Origin: Desulfobulbaceae bacterium
GTDB lineage: Bacteria; Desulfobacterota; Desulfobulbia; Desulfobulbales; Desulfobulbaceae
Length of the DNA stretch: 24,138 nucleotides
Direction: 5' to 3'
Assembly (NCBI GenBank): GCA_003508005.1
Contig: DNUE01000050.1
Location: 1 to 24,138 of the forward strand
The notes beneath the pieces were generated by a model. The model saw nothing but the letters and a program-made list of their open reading frames with translations, had not been told where the DNA came from and searched no databases. Shown here one piece after another: positions 9,208-16,819 of this stretch. Position numbers and translations under genes: made by a program. Positions within the stretch are counted from its first letter, which is position 1. Each line of letters starts with the position of its first letter.

Positions 9208-10392
9208 TCAATTCTTGTTTTTCTGATCAGTTGCTGCCCGGATCCGGGCAAAATATTCCTGCCGGCACATATTTTCTATATCCAGCAGATTGCTAAACGG
9301 CTCGTTGAAGTCGGTGGTGCCTGTGGTGAACAACCCGTGGCCCCAGACGATGGCCCCGCGCCGGTTGGTAATGGCCGGCGGCAGGGTGTGGCAGAGGCCG
9401 GTGGGGCCGGTTCCCACCTCGCCGGGGATGATGGGGACATCACGGATGAACCGGGCCAGGCTGCAGCGGACGTGGCATTGGCCCCGGTTGGGGCAGTCCG
9501 CAACGTCGCAATCCATGGACAGGATCACCGCAAAAGGGGGATGGCCGTGCAGGATGGTGCGGCTTGCCTTGCGGAGGTAGATTTCGTTGTGGGCGACCAG
9601 CTCGCTTGAGGCGGTAATGCCGGCGCAGGATGAGCCGTCCAGCGGGCAGGGGTCGATACAACCGGCAAGCTCGTCCAGGGAGCTGCCGGTCTGGCTGATA
9701 TACACCGTGTCGTCCAGGCGGCAGGAGATGTTGCCGAAATAGGAGTCCACCAGCCGGAACCCCACCGTATAAAGGCCCGCCTCGATCATGGCGGCGATGA
9801 CCTGGTTCTCGCTGGTGAAGGGCCCGCGCAGCAGCTCCGGCGGCTCGGCGGGAGGAGGATTGAGCAGGGACACCGCCCGGGCAAAGGCTGCCTGCTCCTC
9901 AGCGGTTACCCGGCTTGCCCGGAGATCGGCCAGGTAGTCGGCGAAAAAGAGGACAAAGGCGGAGAAGCAGACCGAGCTGAAGGTGACAAAAGCCTGCTCC
10001 GGGCTGACCGTACCGAAAGTGACGATCTGCAGACTCTTGGCCTCTGCGACGGTTACCGATTTGCGCCGGTGCAGGTGGGCCAGGATGGCCTCGGCGCTAA
10101 AGATGCTGCTGACCGGCAGGTCATGAAGGAAGGTCCGGGTTTCACAGTCGCCGGGGGTGATGGCAATAGGATATTTCCGGACCAGGAAGGAAAGGATGGT
10201 CCGGTAGGGCTCGGCCGGTTCCGCGCAGATTAGGGCATTGCAGTGCATGCCGGCAATGACCTGGGCCAGCATCGCGCAGCGATCGTCCTCCCGGTTCCAG
10301 ACGATTTCGTCTTCCAGCCCGCAGACCAGGGGCGCCTCGGCCAGGCCGGCGATTATCAGCCGCCGGGCATATTTTTCCGCCAGTTCCTTCAT
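9208..10392 (-). CDS. Class II aldolase/adducin-like protein with unknown N-terminal domain and Cys-rich insert
   Basis: A 394-residue protein. Residues about 190-390 are a class II aldolase/adducin fold. SYFGNIS is at 217-223, and the metal-site residues match the fuculose-1-phosphate aldolase pattern: E264 (ASSE), H282 and H284 (LHGHPP), and H352 (GHG). Two features are odd. The first 185 residues form a domain I do not recognise. Between the two metal half-sites there is also a cysteine group (C295, C300, C306, C310), with more cysteines at C245, C249 and C256, which could bind zinc or an Fe-S cluster. The ATG overlaps the stop of the aldehyde:ferredoxin oxidoreductase gene as ATGA, so both are made together; a sugar or aldehyde pathway feeding the oxidoreductase is inferred. 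The substrate is unknown. No signal peptide is present. Confidence 0.8.
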   Translation of the reverse strand: MKELAEKYARRLIIAGLAEAPLVCGLEDEIVWNREDDRCAMLAQVIAGMHCNALICAEPAEPYRTILSFLVRKYPIAITPGDCETRTFLHDLPVSSIFSAEAILAHLHRRKSVTVAEAKSLQIVTFGTVSPEQAFVTFSSVCFSAFVLFFADYLADLRASRVTAEEQAAFARAVSLLNPPPAEPPELLRGPFTSENQVIAAMIEAGLYTVGFRLVDSYFGNISCRLDDTVYISQTGSSLDELAGCIDPCPLDGSSCAGITASSELVAHNEIYLRKASRTILHGHPPFAVILSMDCDVADCPNRGQCHVRCSLARFIRDVPIIPGEVGTGPTGLCHTLPPAITNRRGAIVWGHGLFTTGTTDFNEPFSNLLDIENMCRQEYFARIRAATDQKNKN

Positions 10393-12158
10393 CTCAGGCC
10401 AAGCTCGGTAATTTTTTCCGGGGTGGGCCGGCCCTGTTCGTCCAGGCCGCGGATACGGTAATATTTCGCCCGGGCCGCCAGGAAGGCCTCCCGGTCCAGG
10501 GGCTTGATCGGCAGGCTCTCGTCCCCGCTGCCGGCCTCGGTGAAAAAGCGCTGCGGCAAATCGTCGTCCATGGCGGTGAAGCCGTTTCCGGCATTCATGA
10601 TCCGTTCCTGGTAATAGATGCGCTCCCCGGCGTTCTGGAGATCCTCGGCGGTCGCGGCCAGCCCCGTGACCGCCGCATACGCCCTGGCATATTCCTCCAG
10701 ACCGGCGGCGAAGAAGATGAACTTGCAGGCGCTGAGCGAGTCCACCACCGCGTTCTGATCCTCGGCGATTTTGATGATCCTGGCCTTGCCGCTGTAGGTG
10801 AAGCGGTCAGTGGCCACCGGCTTGCGTAGGATTTCATGGCTCACCGGGTAGGCGCGCAAGTGGCAGCCGCCGCGGGTGGACAGGGCATAGGCCAGGGACA
10901 TGCCGTAGGCGCCTCGGGGGTCGTAGGCAGGCAGTTCCAGCCCCTTGACAACCATGGCCGATTCCTCGTGCTGGCGGGCGCGGGCAAAGTCCTGCGCCCC
11001 CCGGCCCAGCGCCCGGCCGAGATCATCCGCGGCCGTGCCGATCCGGGTTACCAGGTCGAGCAGGCACGGCGTCAGGTCGATGTCGCCGGCGAGTTCGCGG
11101 TAACAGGCCAGGGCAGCGGCGGTGGAGATGGTGTCCAGGCCCAGGTCGTTGCACAGGGCGTTGGCGGTCAGCACCAAGTGCAGGTCAATGTTGCCGATGA
11201 GGGCGGTGAAATGGGACATGGTCTCGAATTCAGGCATGGATACGCCGCGTGCCCCACCGCTGCGGGCGATCTTCTTGCAGCGGATGTGGCAGCCCATGCA
11301 GCCGTATTTTTCGGGCTGATAGGCCTCCCGGTAGGCGTGGGCGTTCATCTCGCCGGCCTGTTCGAAGCGGGTTCTCTGGAAATTGTCCGTGGGCATCATC
11401 CGGCGCGAATCCATGAGGTCGTAGAGGGAGCCGGTGCCGAAGCAAGAAAAGCCGTGCCGGCCCATGAGGACCGGCGAGGCGGCGGTGAGGCGCAGGATGT
11501 CCTCGCGGGCCGCCAGCAGCGCCTGCCGGTCATGTACCCGGACCTTGCCCGAGCCGGCCACGGTCAGGTACTTGAGATTTTTGGCGGCAAAACACAGCCC
11601 GATGCCGGTGCGGCCTGCGGCGTGGTGGCGGTCGACCATCAGGGCGGAGAATGCCACTCCGTTTTCCGCCGCCGGGCCGATCGCCGCCACCGAGCGTCTA
11701 CCGTCAGCAAAGGCGTTGAATATCGCAGAGGTCGTCTTGCCCGAGAGGTGCGAGGCGTTTGTAATCCGAATCCGCTCTTCCTCGATCTCGATGCCGCTGG
11801 GCGTTTGGGCCTTGCCGGTGATGATGATCCCGTCCCAGCCGGCGCGCTTGAGCTGGAAGCCCAGGCGGCCGCCTACCGAGCTGTCGGCGATGGTCCCGGT
11901 GAGGGGCGAGCGCGACATGACCGTGGACCGGCCCGAGGTGGGGGCGGCTGTGCCCACCAGCGGTCCGGTGAAGAGCAGCAGCGGCATATCCGGATGGTCC
12001 CAGGGCAACTTGACCTGCGGCCGGAGGAAGGAGCCGGCCAGCCCCCTGCCGCCGATGAACCGCAGGTACAGCTCCTCGGGCGGGGCGAGGACGGTTGTCT
12101 CCCCGCTGGTCAGATCGATGTGCAGGACCCTGCCGGTCCAACCGGTCATTTTGTTCAT
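10389..12158 (-). CDS. Aldehyde:ferredoxin oxidoreductase family protein (tungsten type)
   Basis: A 589-residue member of the AOR family, which oxidises aldehydes to acids with ferredoxin using a tungsten (or molybdenum) bis-pterin cofactor and one [4Fe-4S] cluster. The N-terminal GRVLHIDLTSGE, FIGGRGLAG and PTSGRSTVMSRSPLTG segments are the pterin-domain signatures. Cluster ligands are C287, C290 and C294 (CMGCHIRC) plus C478 (DSLSACKF), the same arrangement as in Pyrococcus AOR. It is slightly shorter than the usual 600-625 residues. No MoaD-like partner or pterin-biosynthesis gene is adjacent. It is coupled by a 4-bp overlap to the class II aldolase-like gene. The start is ATG at 12158 (MNKMTGW); 12149 is an alternative. 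The substrate is unknown. Confidence 0.92.
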   Translation of the reverse strand: MNKMTGWTGRVLHIDLTSGETTVLAPPEELYLRFIGGRGLAGSFLRPQVKLPWDHPDMPLLLFTGPLVGTAAPTSGRSTVMSRSPLTGTIADSSVGGRLGFQLKRAGWDGIIITGKAQTPSGIEIEEERIRITNASHLSGKTTSAIFNAFADGRRSVAAIGPAAENGVAFSALMVDRHHAAGRTGIGLCFAAKNLKYLTVAGSGKVRVHDRQALLAAREDILRLTAASPVLMGRHGFSCFGTGSLYDLMDSRRMMPTDNFQRTRFEQAGEMNAHAYREAYQPEKYGCMGCHIRCKKIARSGGARGVSMPEFETMSHFTALIGNIDLHLVLTANALCNDLGLDTISTAAALACYRELAGDIDLTPCLLDLVTRIGTAADDLGRALGRGAQDFARARQHEESAMVVKGLELPAYDPRGAYGMSLAYALSTRGGCHLRAYPVSHEILRKPVATDRFTYSGKARIIKIAEDQNAVVDSLSACKFIFFAAGLEEYARAYAAVTGLAATAEDLQNAGERIYYQERIMNAGNGFTAMDDDLPQRFFTEAGSGDESLPIKPLDREAFLAARAKYYRIRGLDEQGRPTPEKITELGLR

Positions 12159-12232
12159 GGGTGGCGTACCCTCTGCCTGACCGTCCGGGCCAGATTGCTT
12201 TTCGGGTTACATTCGGGGAAAGGGATAGAGTC

Positions 12233-12261
12233 ATTTAGCATGGAACAATTTTTTTTGTCAA
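12233..12261 (-). promoter_or_regulatory. Candidate sigma-70-type promoter for the AOR operon
   Basis: On the minus strand TTGACA (12261-12256) is followed after 17 bp by CTAAAT (12238-12233). A TG dinucleotide lies just before it, as in an extended -10. It sits about 75 bp upstream of the AOR start. The -10 is poor (3 of 6), so the call rests on the perfect -35 and the position. Confidence 0.35.
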
Positions 12262-12337
12262 ATTTGTCAACCGTACTACTAGTTGCAACGCCGATCATCG
12301 GTAACTTTGATTAGAGCAAATTATCTGGTCAGCCGGC

Positions 12338-12366
12338 GTCGGCATCGAATTGTGCGAGATGCCGAC
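12338..12366. repeat. Short inverted repeat related in composition to the sdh palindrome
   Basis: GTCGGCATC (12338-12346) and GATGCCGAC (12358-12366) form a perfect 9-bp stem with an 11-base loop. The sequence resembles the TCGATGCC/GACGCC part of the repeat at 8270-8297, so it could be a decayed relative. That link is inference. Confidence 0.4.
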
Positions 12367-12643
12367 CGATTTGTTGCCCTCGCATGGTGAAACGCAAAGC
12401 GGATTTCCGCTGGTCCGCGCAGGGCTGTCGCCTCCACTCTCTCGTCTTGCTCATCCTTGTGTCTCATTGACTTCTAGTTATTACATCACCTATACTAAAT
12501 TGAAATGGTGTTACCTGAGGGGAAGCCTTTTTCGCGGTGAGCTTGGGGATGAAAGGACCTCTGAATGGAGAGAGCCGGTTTATTCAGGAAGAAGGGGGCG
12601 GGAGTTTTGAGGGTGGAGCTGATTACAATGGAGGGAGGAAGCG

Positions 12644-13774
12644 ATGAAAAGGAATACATTGAGCTTTTTCGTGCTGCTGGCTGTCTGGCCGTTGCTCTTT
12701 GCGCAGGCATCATCCGTTCAGGCCTGGAACGGGACCTGGCAGACCGCCGCCGATTCGGGCTTTCAATTTACCCGCTTCGACGGGGAGTATTACCCGGGCG
12801 ACGGCAAGGTCTATTTCATGGGCGGCCGCCTGGGCAACGGTTCGACCGACGGCAGCGTCTGGTCCTATGACCCGCGGACCGGCATCTATGCCGACACCGG
12901 GGTGGACCTGATCGTCCCGATTTCCAATTACAAGATGAATCTCCTCGAAGATGCTAGCGGCACCTGGGGGTTCTACGTCTTCTGCGGCCGCCTGGCAAAC
13001 GGAGTGCACACCCATGCCGTCCAGGTCTATTACCCGGACACCAACACCGTTGCCCAGCTGAATGGTGCGGACGATTTCCCCGGCATGACCTGTTCCGCCG
13101 CGCTGAACGTGGTGTACAACAACAAGGTCTACGTGGCCGGCGGCTATGATGGAATCAATAATGGAGGTGAATCCGCGGTCTTTGATCCGCTCGCGCCGGT
13201 CGGCTCAAGATGGACATCGATCGGCTTTTCCTTTACGCCTCCCCGCGGCTACATCATGGGGGCGGTGGTCAACGAAAAAATCTATGCCATCGGCGGCGCC
13301 TGGAATGACGGTTCCGGCAACCTCACCAACGTCAGCACGGTCCAGGTCCTGGACCCCAACGCGCCCCTGCCCACCTGGAATCCGGTGGCCGACCTGCCCG
13401 AACCCTGCTCCTCCTCCCAGGCCTTCAGCTTCGATGACGCAAGCCCCTTCAGGGACCCGCACGGCATACCCCTGGCCGGGCGGATCATTAGCGGCTGCAG
13501 CGGCTGGCCGGACGAGAATGAGCGGGTCTATGCGTACAGCGTGGACAGCAACACCTGGGAACCCTTTCCTTCCCTGCAGATCGACCGGCGGGACCAGGCT
13601 GGCGCCTTTATCCCTCCCGGTGCCGCGCCCAAGGGGGCAATGTCCGGCATGTGCCTGTGGGGCGGCAGAAAGGATTATGATGCCAACGTCCTGCTGACGC
13701 CAGAAAATTATGAGGTCTACCGCTTCCCGTGGCCCATGTTTCTGCCGGCCATCTCCAGCCAGGGTTTGCCGTAG
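12644..13774 (+). CDS. Secreted kelch-repeat beta-propeller-like protein
   Basis: A 376-residue exported protein. A clear signal peptide covers about residues 1-27: MKRNT, a hydrophobic core, then cleavage near SSVQA. The mature part has repeated kelch-type blades, each with a Gly-Gly or related turn, a tyrosine strand and an aromatic residue: KVYFMGGRLGNG, YVFCGRLANG, KVYVAGGYDGINNGG, KIYAIGGAWNDGSGN and a final MCLWGGRKDYD. Together these suggest a propeller of about six blades. The C-terminus ends FPWPMFLPAISSQGLP, hydrophobic and proline-rich; its role is unclear. No catalytic residues are identifiable, so binding or a structural role outside the cytoplasm is the most that can be said. 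The ATG is preceded by a strong GGAGGGAGG. It has its own transcription unit, between a divergent and a convergent neighbour. Confidence 0.8.
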   Translation: MKRNTLSFFVLLAVWPLLFAQASSVQAWNGTWQTAADSGFQFTRFDGEYYPGDGKVYFMGGRLGNGSTDGSVWSYDPRTGIYADTGVDLIVPISNYKMNLLEDASGTWGFYVFCGRLANGVHTHAVQVYYPDTNTVAQLNGADDFPGMTCSAALNVVYNNKVYVAGGYDGINNGGESAVFDPLAPVGSRWTSIGFSFTPPRGYIMGAVVNEKIYAIGGAWNDGSGNLTNVSTVQVLDPNAPLPTWNPVADLPEPCSSSQAFSFDDASPFRDPHGIPLAGRIISGCSGWPDENERVYAYSVDSNTWEPFPSLQIDRRDQAGAFIPPGAAPKGAMSGMCLWGGRKDYDANVLLTPENYEVYRFPWPMFLPAISSQGLP

Positions 13775-13791
13775 GAAGGGGTGTGGAAAAT

Positions 13792-13832
13792 GCCAGCCGC
13801 CCCTCCAAGGAGAGGGGGGAGGGGCGGCTGGC
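13792..13832 (-). terminator. Strong hairpin between kelch gene and porin gene
   Basis: A perfect 15-bp GC-rich stem (13792-13806 with 13818-13832) around an 11-base loop lies between two convergent genes. Read on the minus strand it is followed by ATTTTCC, so it best fits a terminator for the glnB-porin transcript. On the plus strand it lacks a T-run. Confidence 0.65.
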
Positions 13833-13865
13833 TGGAGCGCGCAGTATTTGCCTGCGAAGGGTTGT

Positions 13866-14657
13866 CTACAGGGCAACGTTCAGGGTAATGCCGCCGAAGA
13901 GGAAGTTGTCGTCGCCCCCGGCACTTCCTCCCTTGATGATATCCGAGGCCCCATCGCTCAGGGCGAAGGAGTAGGTGACATTGGGGGCGATCGAGATCTC
14001 CTCGGTGATCGGGATGGTCAGGGTCGCCGACAGTCTGCCGTCATGGAAATCGCTGTAGGCGCTGCCCGGGTCATCAGGTTCTGCCAGGGTGTCGGCATCG
14101 TCGGCGCTGAGGTAGCCCACCTGCCCGGCCAGGTCCAGGGAGATGTTTTCGGAAAGCTGGAACGAGTGGGAGACGCCCAGGGTCGCGTACCAGCCCGGGT
14201 AGGCATCGACGTCGCGATAGACGGTCAGGGTCGGGGCCAGGATGGTGTCCAGGCCGATGCTGCCGTAGATCTCCTGGCTGTCGTCCAGCCCCTCAAGACC
14301 GTAGTAGATATAGCCCGCGGAATAGCTTACCATTCCTGCCGAGCCGCCGTAGGAGAGGGTCAGGTCGGTCTCGTTCCAGTTGGCGCCCTCCTCGCCGAAC
14401 AGATCGGCATCCTGGTCTGTGTCGAGGTTGCCCCAGAGGTTGACGCTGAAACCCAAGTATGAGGCGGTGATTGAGGGCTGGATGACCATGCTGTCGTTGC
14501 TTAGCTCGTAGCCGCGCCAGACGTACTTGCTGAGCATGGCGATGCTCATGCTGCCCGTTGGTTTTTCCGCTTCCTCGGTGCCGAAGACCGGGGCATAGGA
14601 GCCGAGCAGGACAAATGTTGCGGCAATCACGGCGGTGGTGGTGGCTGTTCTGTTCAC
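13866..14657 (-). CDS. TorF-family putative porin (Gcw_chp/TIGR02001 type)
   Basis: A 263-residue outer-membrane protein. Residues 1-26 are a signal peptide (cleavage near PVFG). The mature protein begins with the family-typical SMSIAMLSKYVWRGYELSND and then alternates amphipathic strands, ending with an aromatic-poor C-terminal strand LFGGITLNVAL. Proteins of this family are predicted beta-barrels and are commonly found beside P-II regulators and ammonium transporters. Here it lies 81 bp downstream of glnB on the same strand, which fits that pattern, though no amtB is present. The start codon is GTG at 14657, chosen because AAGAAGGAG stands just before it and the signal peptide begins there. 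The transported solute is unknown; link to nitrogen uptake is inference. Confidence 0.85.
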   Translation of the reverse strand: MNRTATTTAVIAATFVLLGSYAPVFGTEEAEKPTGSMSIAMLSKYVWRGYELSNDSMVIQPSITASYLGFSVNLWGNLDTDQDADLFGEEGANWNETDLTLSYGGSAGMVSYSAGYIYYGLEGLDDSQEIYGSIGLDTILAPTLTVYRDVDAYPGWYATLGVSHSFQLSENISLDLAGQVGYLSADDADTLAEPDDPGSAYSDFHDGRLSATLTIPITEEISIAPNVTYSFALSDGASDIIKGGSAGGDDNFLFGGITLNVAL

Positions 14658-14738
14658 GGTTTTCTCCTTCTTGTTTTTGATAGCGATACGTTTGTCGTGG
14701 TACTGTTGCCTATTGCGAGACCAATCAAGCCTGCAGGT

Positions 14739-15077
14739 CTAAATGGCATGGATGCCGCTCTCCCCGGTTCTGATCCGGCATGCCTGTTCCACCGGGAGGA
14801 CAAATATTTTGCCGTCTCCGAAATTTCCGGTGCGGGCGATTACCATAATTTTGGCGACAACCTTGTCGGCCATATCGTCGGCAAGGACCCCCTCGATCCT
14901 GACCTTGGGGGTGAAGTCGACGGCATATTCCGCGCCCCTGTAGATTTCCGTGTGTCCCTTTTGCCTGCCGAACCCCTTTACTTCGCTGACTGTCAAGCCC
15001 TGCACGCTCAGGTCGTGCAGGGCTGACTTGAGTTCATCAAGCTTGAAAGGCCTGACGATGGCCTCGATTTTTTTCAT
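14739..15077 (-). CDS. glnB: Nitrogen regulatory protein P-II
   Basis: A 112-residue trimeric signal protein that senses 2-oxoglutarate and ATP/ADP and controls glutamine synthetase, transporters and transcription regulators. The sequence is full length and typical. The T-loop contains Y51 (RGAEYAVDF), the usual uridylylation site, and GDGKIFVLPVEQACRIRTGE is the C-terminal P-II signature. A longer frame extends upstream to 15164, but the start at 15077 is preferred. It gives the canonical MKKIEAIVRPFKLDE N-terminus and has GAGGTGG seven bases upstream. The gene leads a two-gene unit with the TorF-type porin. A sigma-54-like promoter lies upstream. GlnB versus GlnK cannot be decided from sequence alone; no amtB is adjacent. 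Confidence 0.95.
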   Translation of the reverse strand: MKKIEAIVRPFKLDELKSALHDLSVQGLTVSEVKGFGRQKGHTEIYRGAEYAVDFTPKVRIEGVLADDMADKVVAKIMVIARTGNFGDGKIFVLPVEQACRIRTGESGIHAI

Positions 15078-15134
15078 GGCTTCCACCTCGGTTCGCTGAA
15101 AAATTGTGAAACGAGCACAGCGTACCCTTTTCAT

Positions 15135-15150
15135 ATCAAACCGCGTGCCA
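15135..15150 (-). promoter_or_regulatory. Sigma-54-like promoter for glnB
   Basis: On the minus strand the sequence reads TGGCACGCGGTTTGAT. The -24 element TGGCAC is perfect and is followed after five bases by TTGAT, one base off the usual TTGCW. Its start lies about 60-75 bp upstream of the glnB ATG, a normal distance. RpoN control of glnB is common, which supports the call; the changed C in the -12 box weakens it. Confidence 0.5.
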
Positions 15151-15362
15151 CAGGCCCGAGTCAAGGCACATTTTTTTATATTATATTGAATTAATTGAAT
15201 ATATTTTGCTGGCAGGGGAGTGGCGAATGAATGATTAAAGAAAAAAATATAAACATATTTGGTATATAATTAATATTTTATTTACATTATTGTCACATAT
15301 TATGACGCCTGCGGGGCAATAACCGGGCAGGGCAAGGCCTCGTGTTGCGCGCCTGATTTGCA

Positions 15363-15392
15363 TTGACATGTTGGGGAAGGCGCTGGTATCTT
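15363..15392 (+). promoter_or_regulatory. Candidate sigma-70-type promoter for the ThiC-family gene
   Basis: A perfect TTGACA (15363-15368) is followed after 18 bp by TATCTT (15387-15392). This would give a leader of about 90 bases before the ATG at 15488. Confidence 0.4.
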
Positions 15393-15487
15393 CAATTTTG
15401 CTTGGCAATTGGCCTTGATAAGAAGTGAAAATCAGATCGTTGACGCTGGGTTCCACTGGAGACTGGGGTCATGGTGGGGATAGGTGC

Positions 15488-16819
15488 ATGAGTATTCGGG
15501 AAGATGCGCTGGCCGGAAGAGAAACTGACCTGCTGCGATGCTGTGCGGATAATGAGTCGATGGAGGTCGGTGCCCTGATGGCAGGGGTGGCGGCAGGGGC
15601 TATCGCCGTGCCCAGGAATATCCATCACAATTTTGCAAAAAGCATGGCCATCGGCAAGGGCACGGCTACCAAGATCAACGCCAACATCGGGTCGTCCAGG
15701 GATCTTGCCAATCTGGATGAGGAACTTGCGAAGCTGAGGGTTGCGGTCAAGGCCGGGACGGATACGGTCATGGACCTCAGCATGGGCGGCGACCTTGATC
15801 AGGTGCGGCGGGGCATCCTGGCGGATTGCCCGGTGCCCTTGGGGACCGTGCCTATCTATCAGGCGGTGGCCGAGACGGTGGAACAGCAGAAAAAGGACCT
15901 GGTCGAGGTCACCGTCGATCATATGTTCAAGACCATCGAAAAGCAGGCCATGGACGGGGTGGATTTCATGACTATCCACTGCGGCATCACCCGTTACTTG
16001 CAGGAACGCCTGAGCCGGCAGAAACGGATCATGGGGGTGGTAAGCCGCGGCGGTTCTTTTCTTCTCGAGTGGATGAGCCGTCATCGCAAGGAAAACCCCT
16101 TTTACGAGCATTTTGACGATCTGCTGGCCATCCTCAAGGAGCATGAGGTAACCCTCAGCCTGGGCGACGGCATTCGGCCCGGGTGCCTGGCGGATGCCAC
16201 CGACCGCAATCAGATTCAGGAACTGATCCACTTGGGCGAACTGACCGAACGGGCCTGGGCCGCAGGGGTGCAGGTCATCATTGAGGGCCCGGGCCATATG
16301 CCGATGGACCAGATCACCGCCAACGTCCTGCTCCAGAAGAAGATGTGCAAGGGGGCGCCTTTTTATGTCCTCGGTCCCTTGGTCACGGATATTGCCCCGG
16401 GTTATGACCATATCACTGGGGCCATCGGCGGGGCCATTGCCGGGGCAGCGGGGGCGGATTACCTCTGCTACGTCACCCCGGCGGAACATCTGAAACTGCC
16501 GAATATCGAGGATGTGCACGAGGGGGTGATCGCCTCCAAGATTGCCGCCCATGCCGCGGACATTGCCAAGGGCCTGCCCGGCGCACTCGAACGGGACAAT
16601 CAGATGGCTGAGCGGCGCAACCGGCTGGACTGGAAGGGGCAGATTGAGCTGTCGCTGGACCCTGAAAAGGCCGCCCGTTTCAGGGAGGAGGGGCTGAGCA
16701 GCAAGGGTCCGACCTGCTCTATGTGCGGTTCATACTGTGCGATTCAGGTCTTTAATCGTTCTCAGCATAATTTGGATAAGGAGCAAAGTCATGCCGGATG
16801 CAACGGGAGCGGCAACTGA
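15488..16819 (+). CDS. thiC: ThiC-family radical SAM enzyme (HMP-P synthase, or BzaF-like)
   Basis: A 443-residue enzyme of the ThiC family, which rearranges aminoimidazole ribotide to the thiamine pyrimidine HMP-P using a C-terminal [4Fe-4S] cluster and SAM. Motifs are NANIGSS, TDTVMDLSMGGDL, PLGTVPIYQA, IIEGPGHMPM, DIAPGYDHI and LCYVTPAEHL. The cluster motif is C410-x2-C413-x3-C417 (CSMCGSYC), the short form seen in anaerobes rather than the CX2CX4C of E. coli ThiC. BzaF, the anaerobic 5-hydroxybenzimidazole synthase of cobalamin lower-ligand synthesis, is a close paralogue and cannot be excluded. No thiamine or cobalamin gene and no TPP riboswitch is nearby. ATG at 15488 is preferred over the in-frame GTG at 15425, because it follows GGGGATAGG and gives the usual MSIREDALAGR opening. 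Its 3' end overlaps the next gene by 29 bp. Confidence 0.88.
   Translation: MSIREDALAGRETDLLRCCADNESMEVGALMAGVAAGAIAVPRNIHHNFAKSMAIGKGTATKINANIGSSRDLANLDEELAKLRVAVKAGTDTVMDLSMGGDLDQVRRGILADCPVPLGTVPIYQAVAETVEQQKKDLVEVTVDHMFKTIEKQAMDGVDFMTIHCGITRYLQERLSRQKRIMGVVSRGGSFLLEWMSRHRKENPFYEHFDDLLAILKEHEVTLSLGDGIRPGCLADATDRNQIQELIHLGELTERAWAAGVQVIIEGPGHMPMDQITANVLLQKKMCKGAPFYVLGPLVTDIAPGYDHITGAIGGAIAGAAGADYLCYVTPAEHLKLPNIEDVHEGVIASKIAAHAADIAKGLPGALERDNQMAERRNRLDWKGQIELSLDPEKAARFREEGLSSKGPTCSMCGSYCAIQVFNRSQHNLDKEQSHAGCNGSGN

Larger units (their letters stand above)
12159..12643. other. Gene-free divergent region between AOR and kelch genes
   Basis: About 485 bp with no convincing ORF. It contains two directly repeated TTTGTCAA boxes (12255-12270), which read as TTGACA on the minus strand. 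A small inverted repeat, GTCGGCATC/GATGCCGAC (12338-12346 and 12358-12366), is similar in composition to the sdh palindrome. The right half is more AT-rich (12470-12510) and ends in the strong ribosome site of the kelch gene. Short frames here have neither a ribosome site nor a recognisable protein. Confidence 0.5.
15078..15487. other. AT-rich divergent region between glnB and the ThiC-family gene
   Basis: About 410 bp, distinctly AT-rich at 15170-15300 and without a supported gene. It holds a sigma-54-like site facing glnB and a sigma-70-like site facing thiC. I looked for TPP-riboswitch landmarks ahead of thiC (CUGAGA and the ACCUGAUCUGG-type box) and did not find them, nor a cobalamin box. 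Confidence 0.6.

Noticed and set aside
12370..12420. Cyclic-di-GMP (GEMM) riboswitch, prompted by GGTGAAACGCAAAGC
   Set aside because: Only the ACGCAAAGC part matches. The upstream GGGCAAACC/GAAA half and proper pairing are missing.
12350..12610. 86-codon plus-strand frame upstream of the kelch gene
   Set aside because: No ribosome site, low-complexity translation and an AT-rich middle; treated as leader or intergenic DNA.
15240..15487. TPP riboswitch ahead of the ThiC-family gene
   Set aside because: None of the conserved TPP boxes could be found by eye; a covariance search would settle it.
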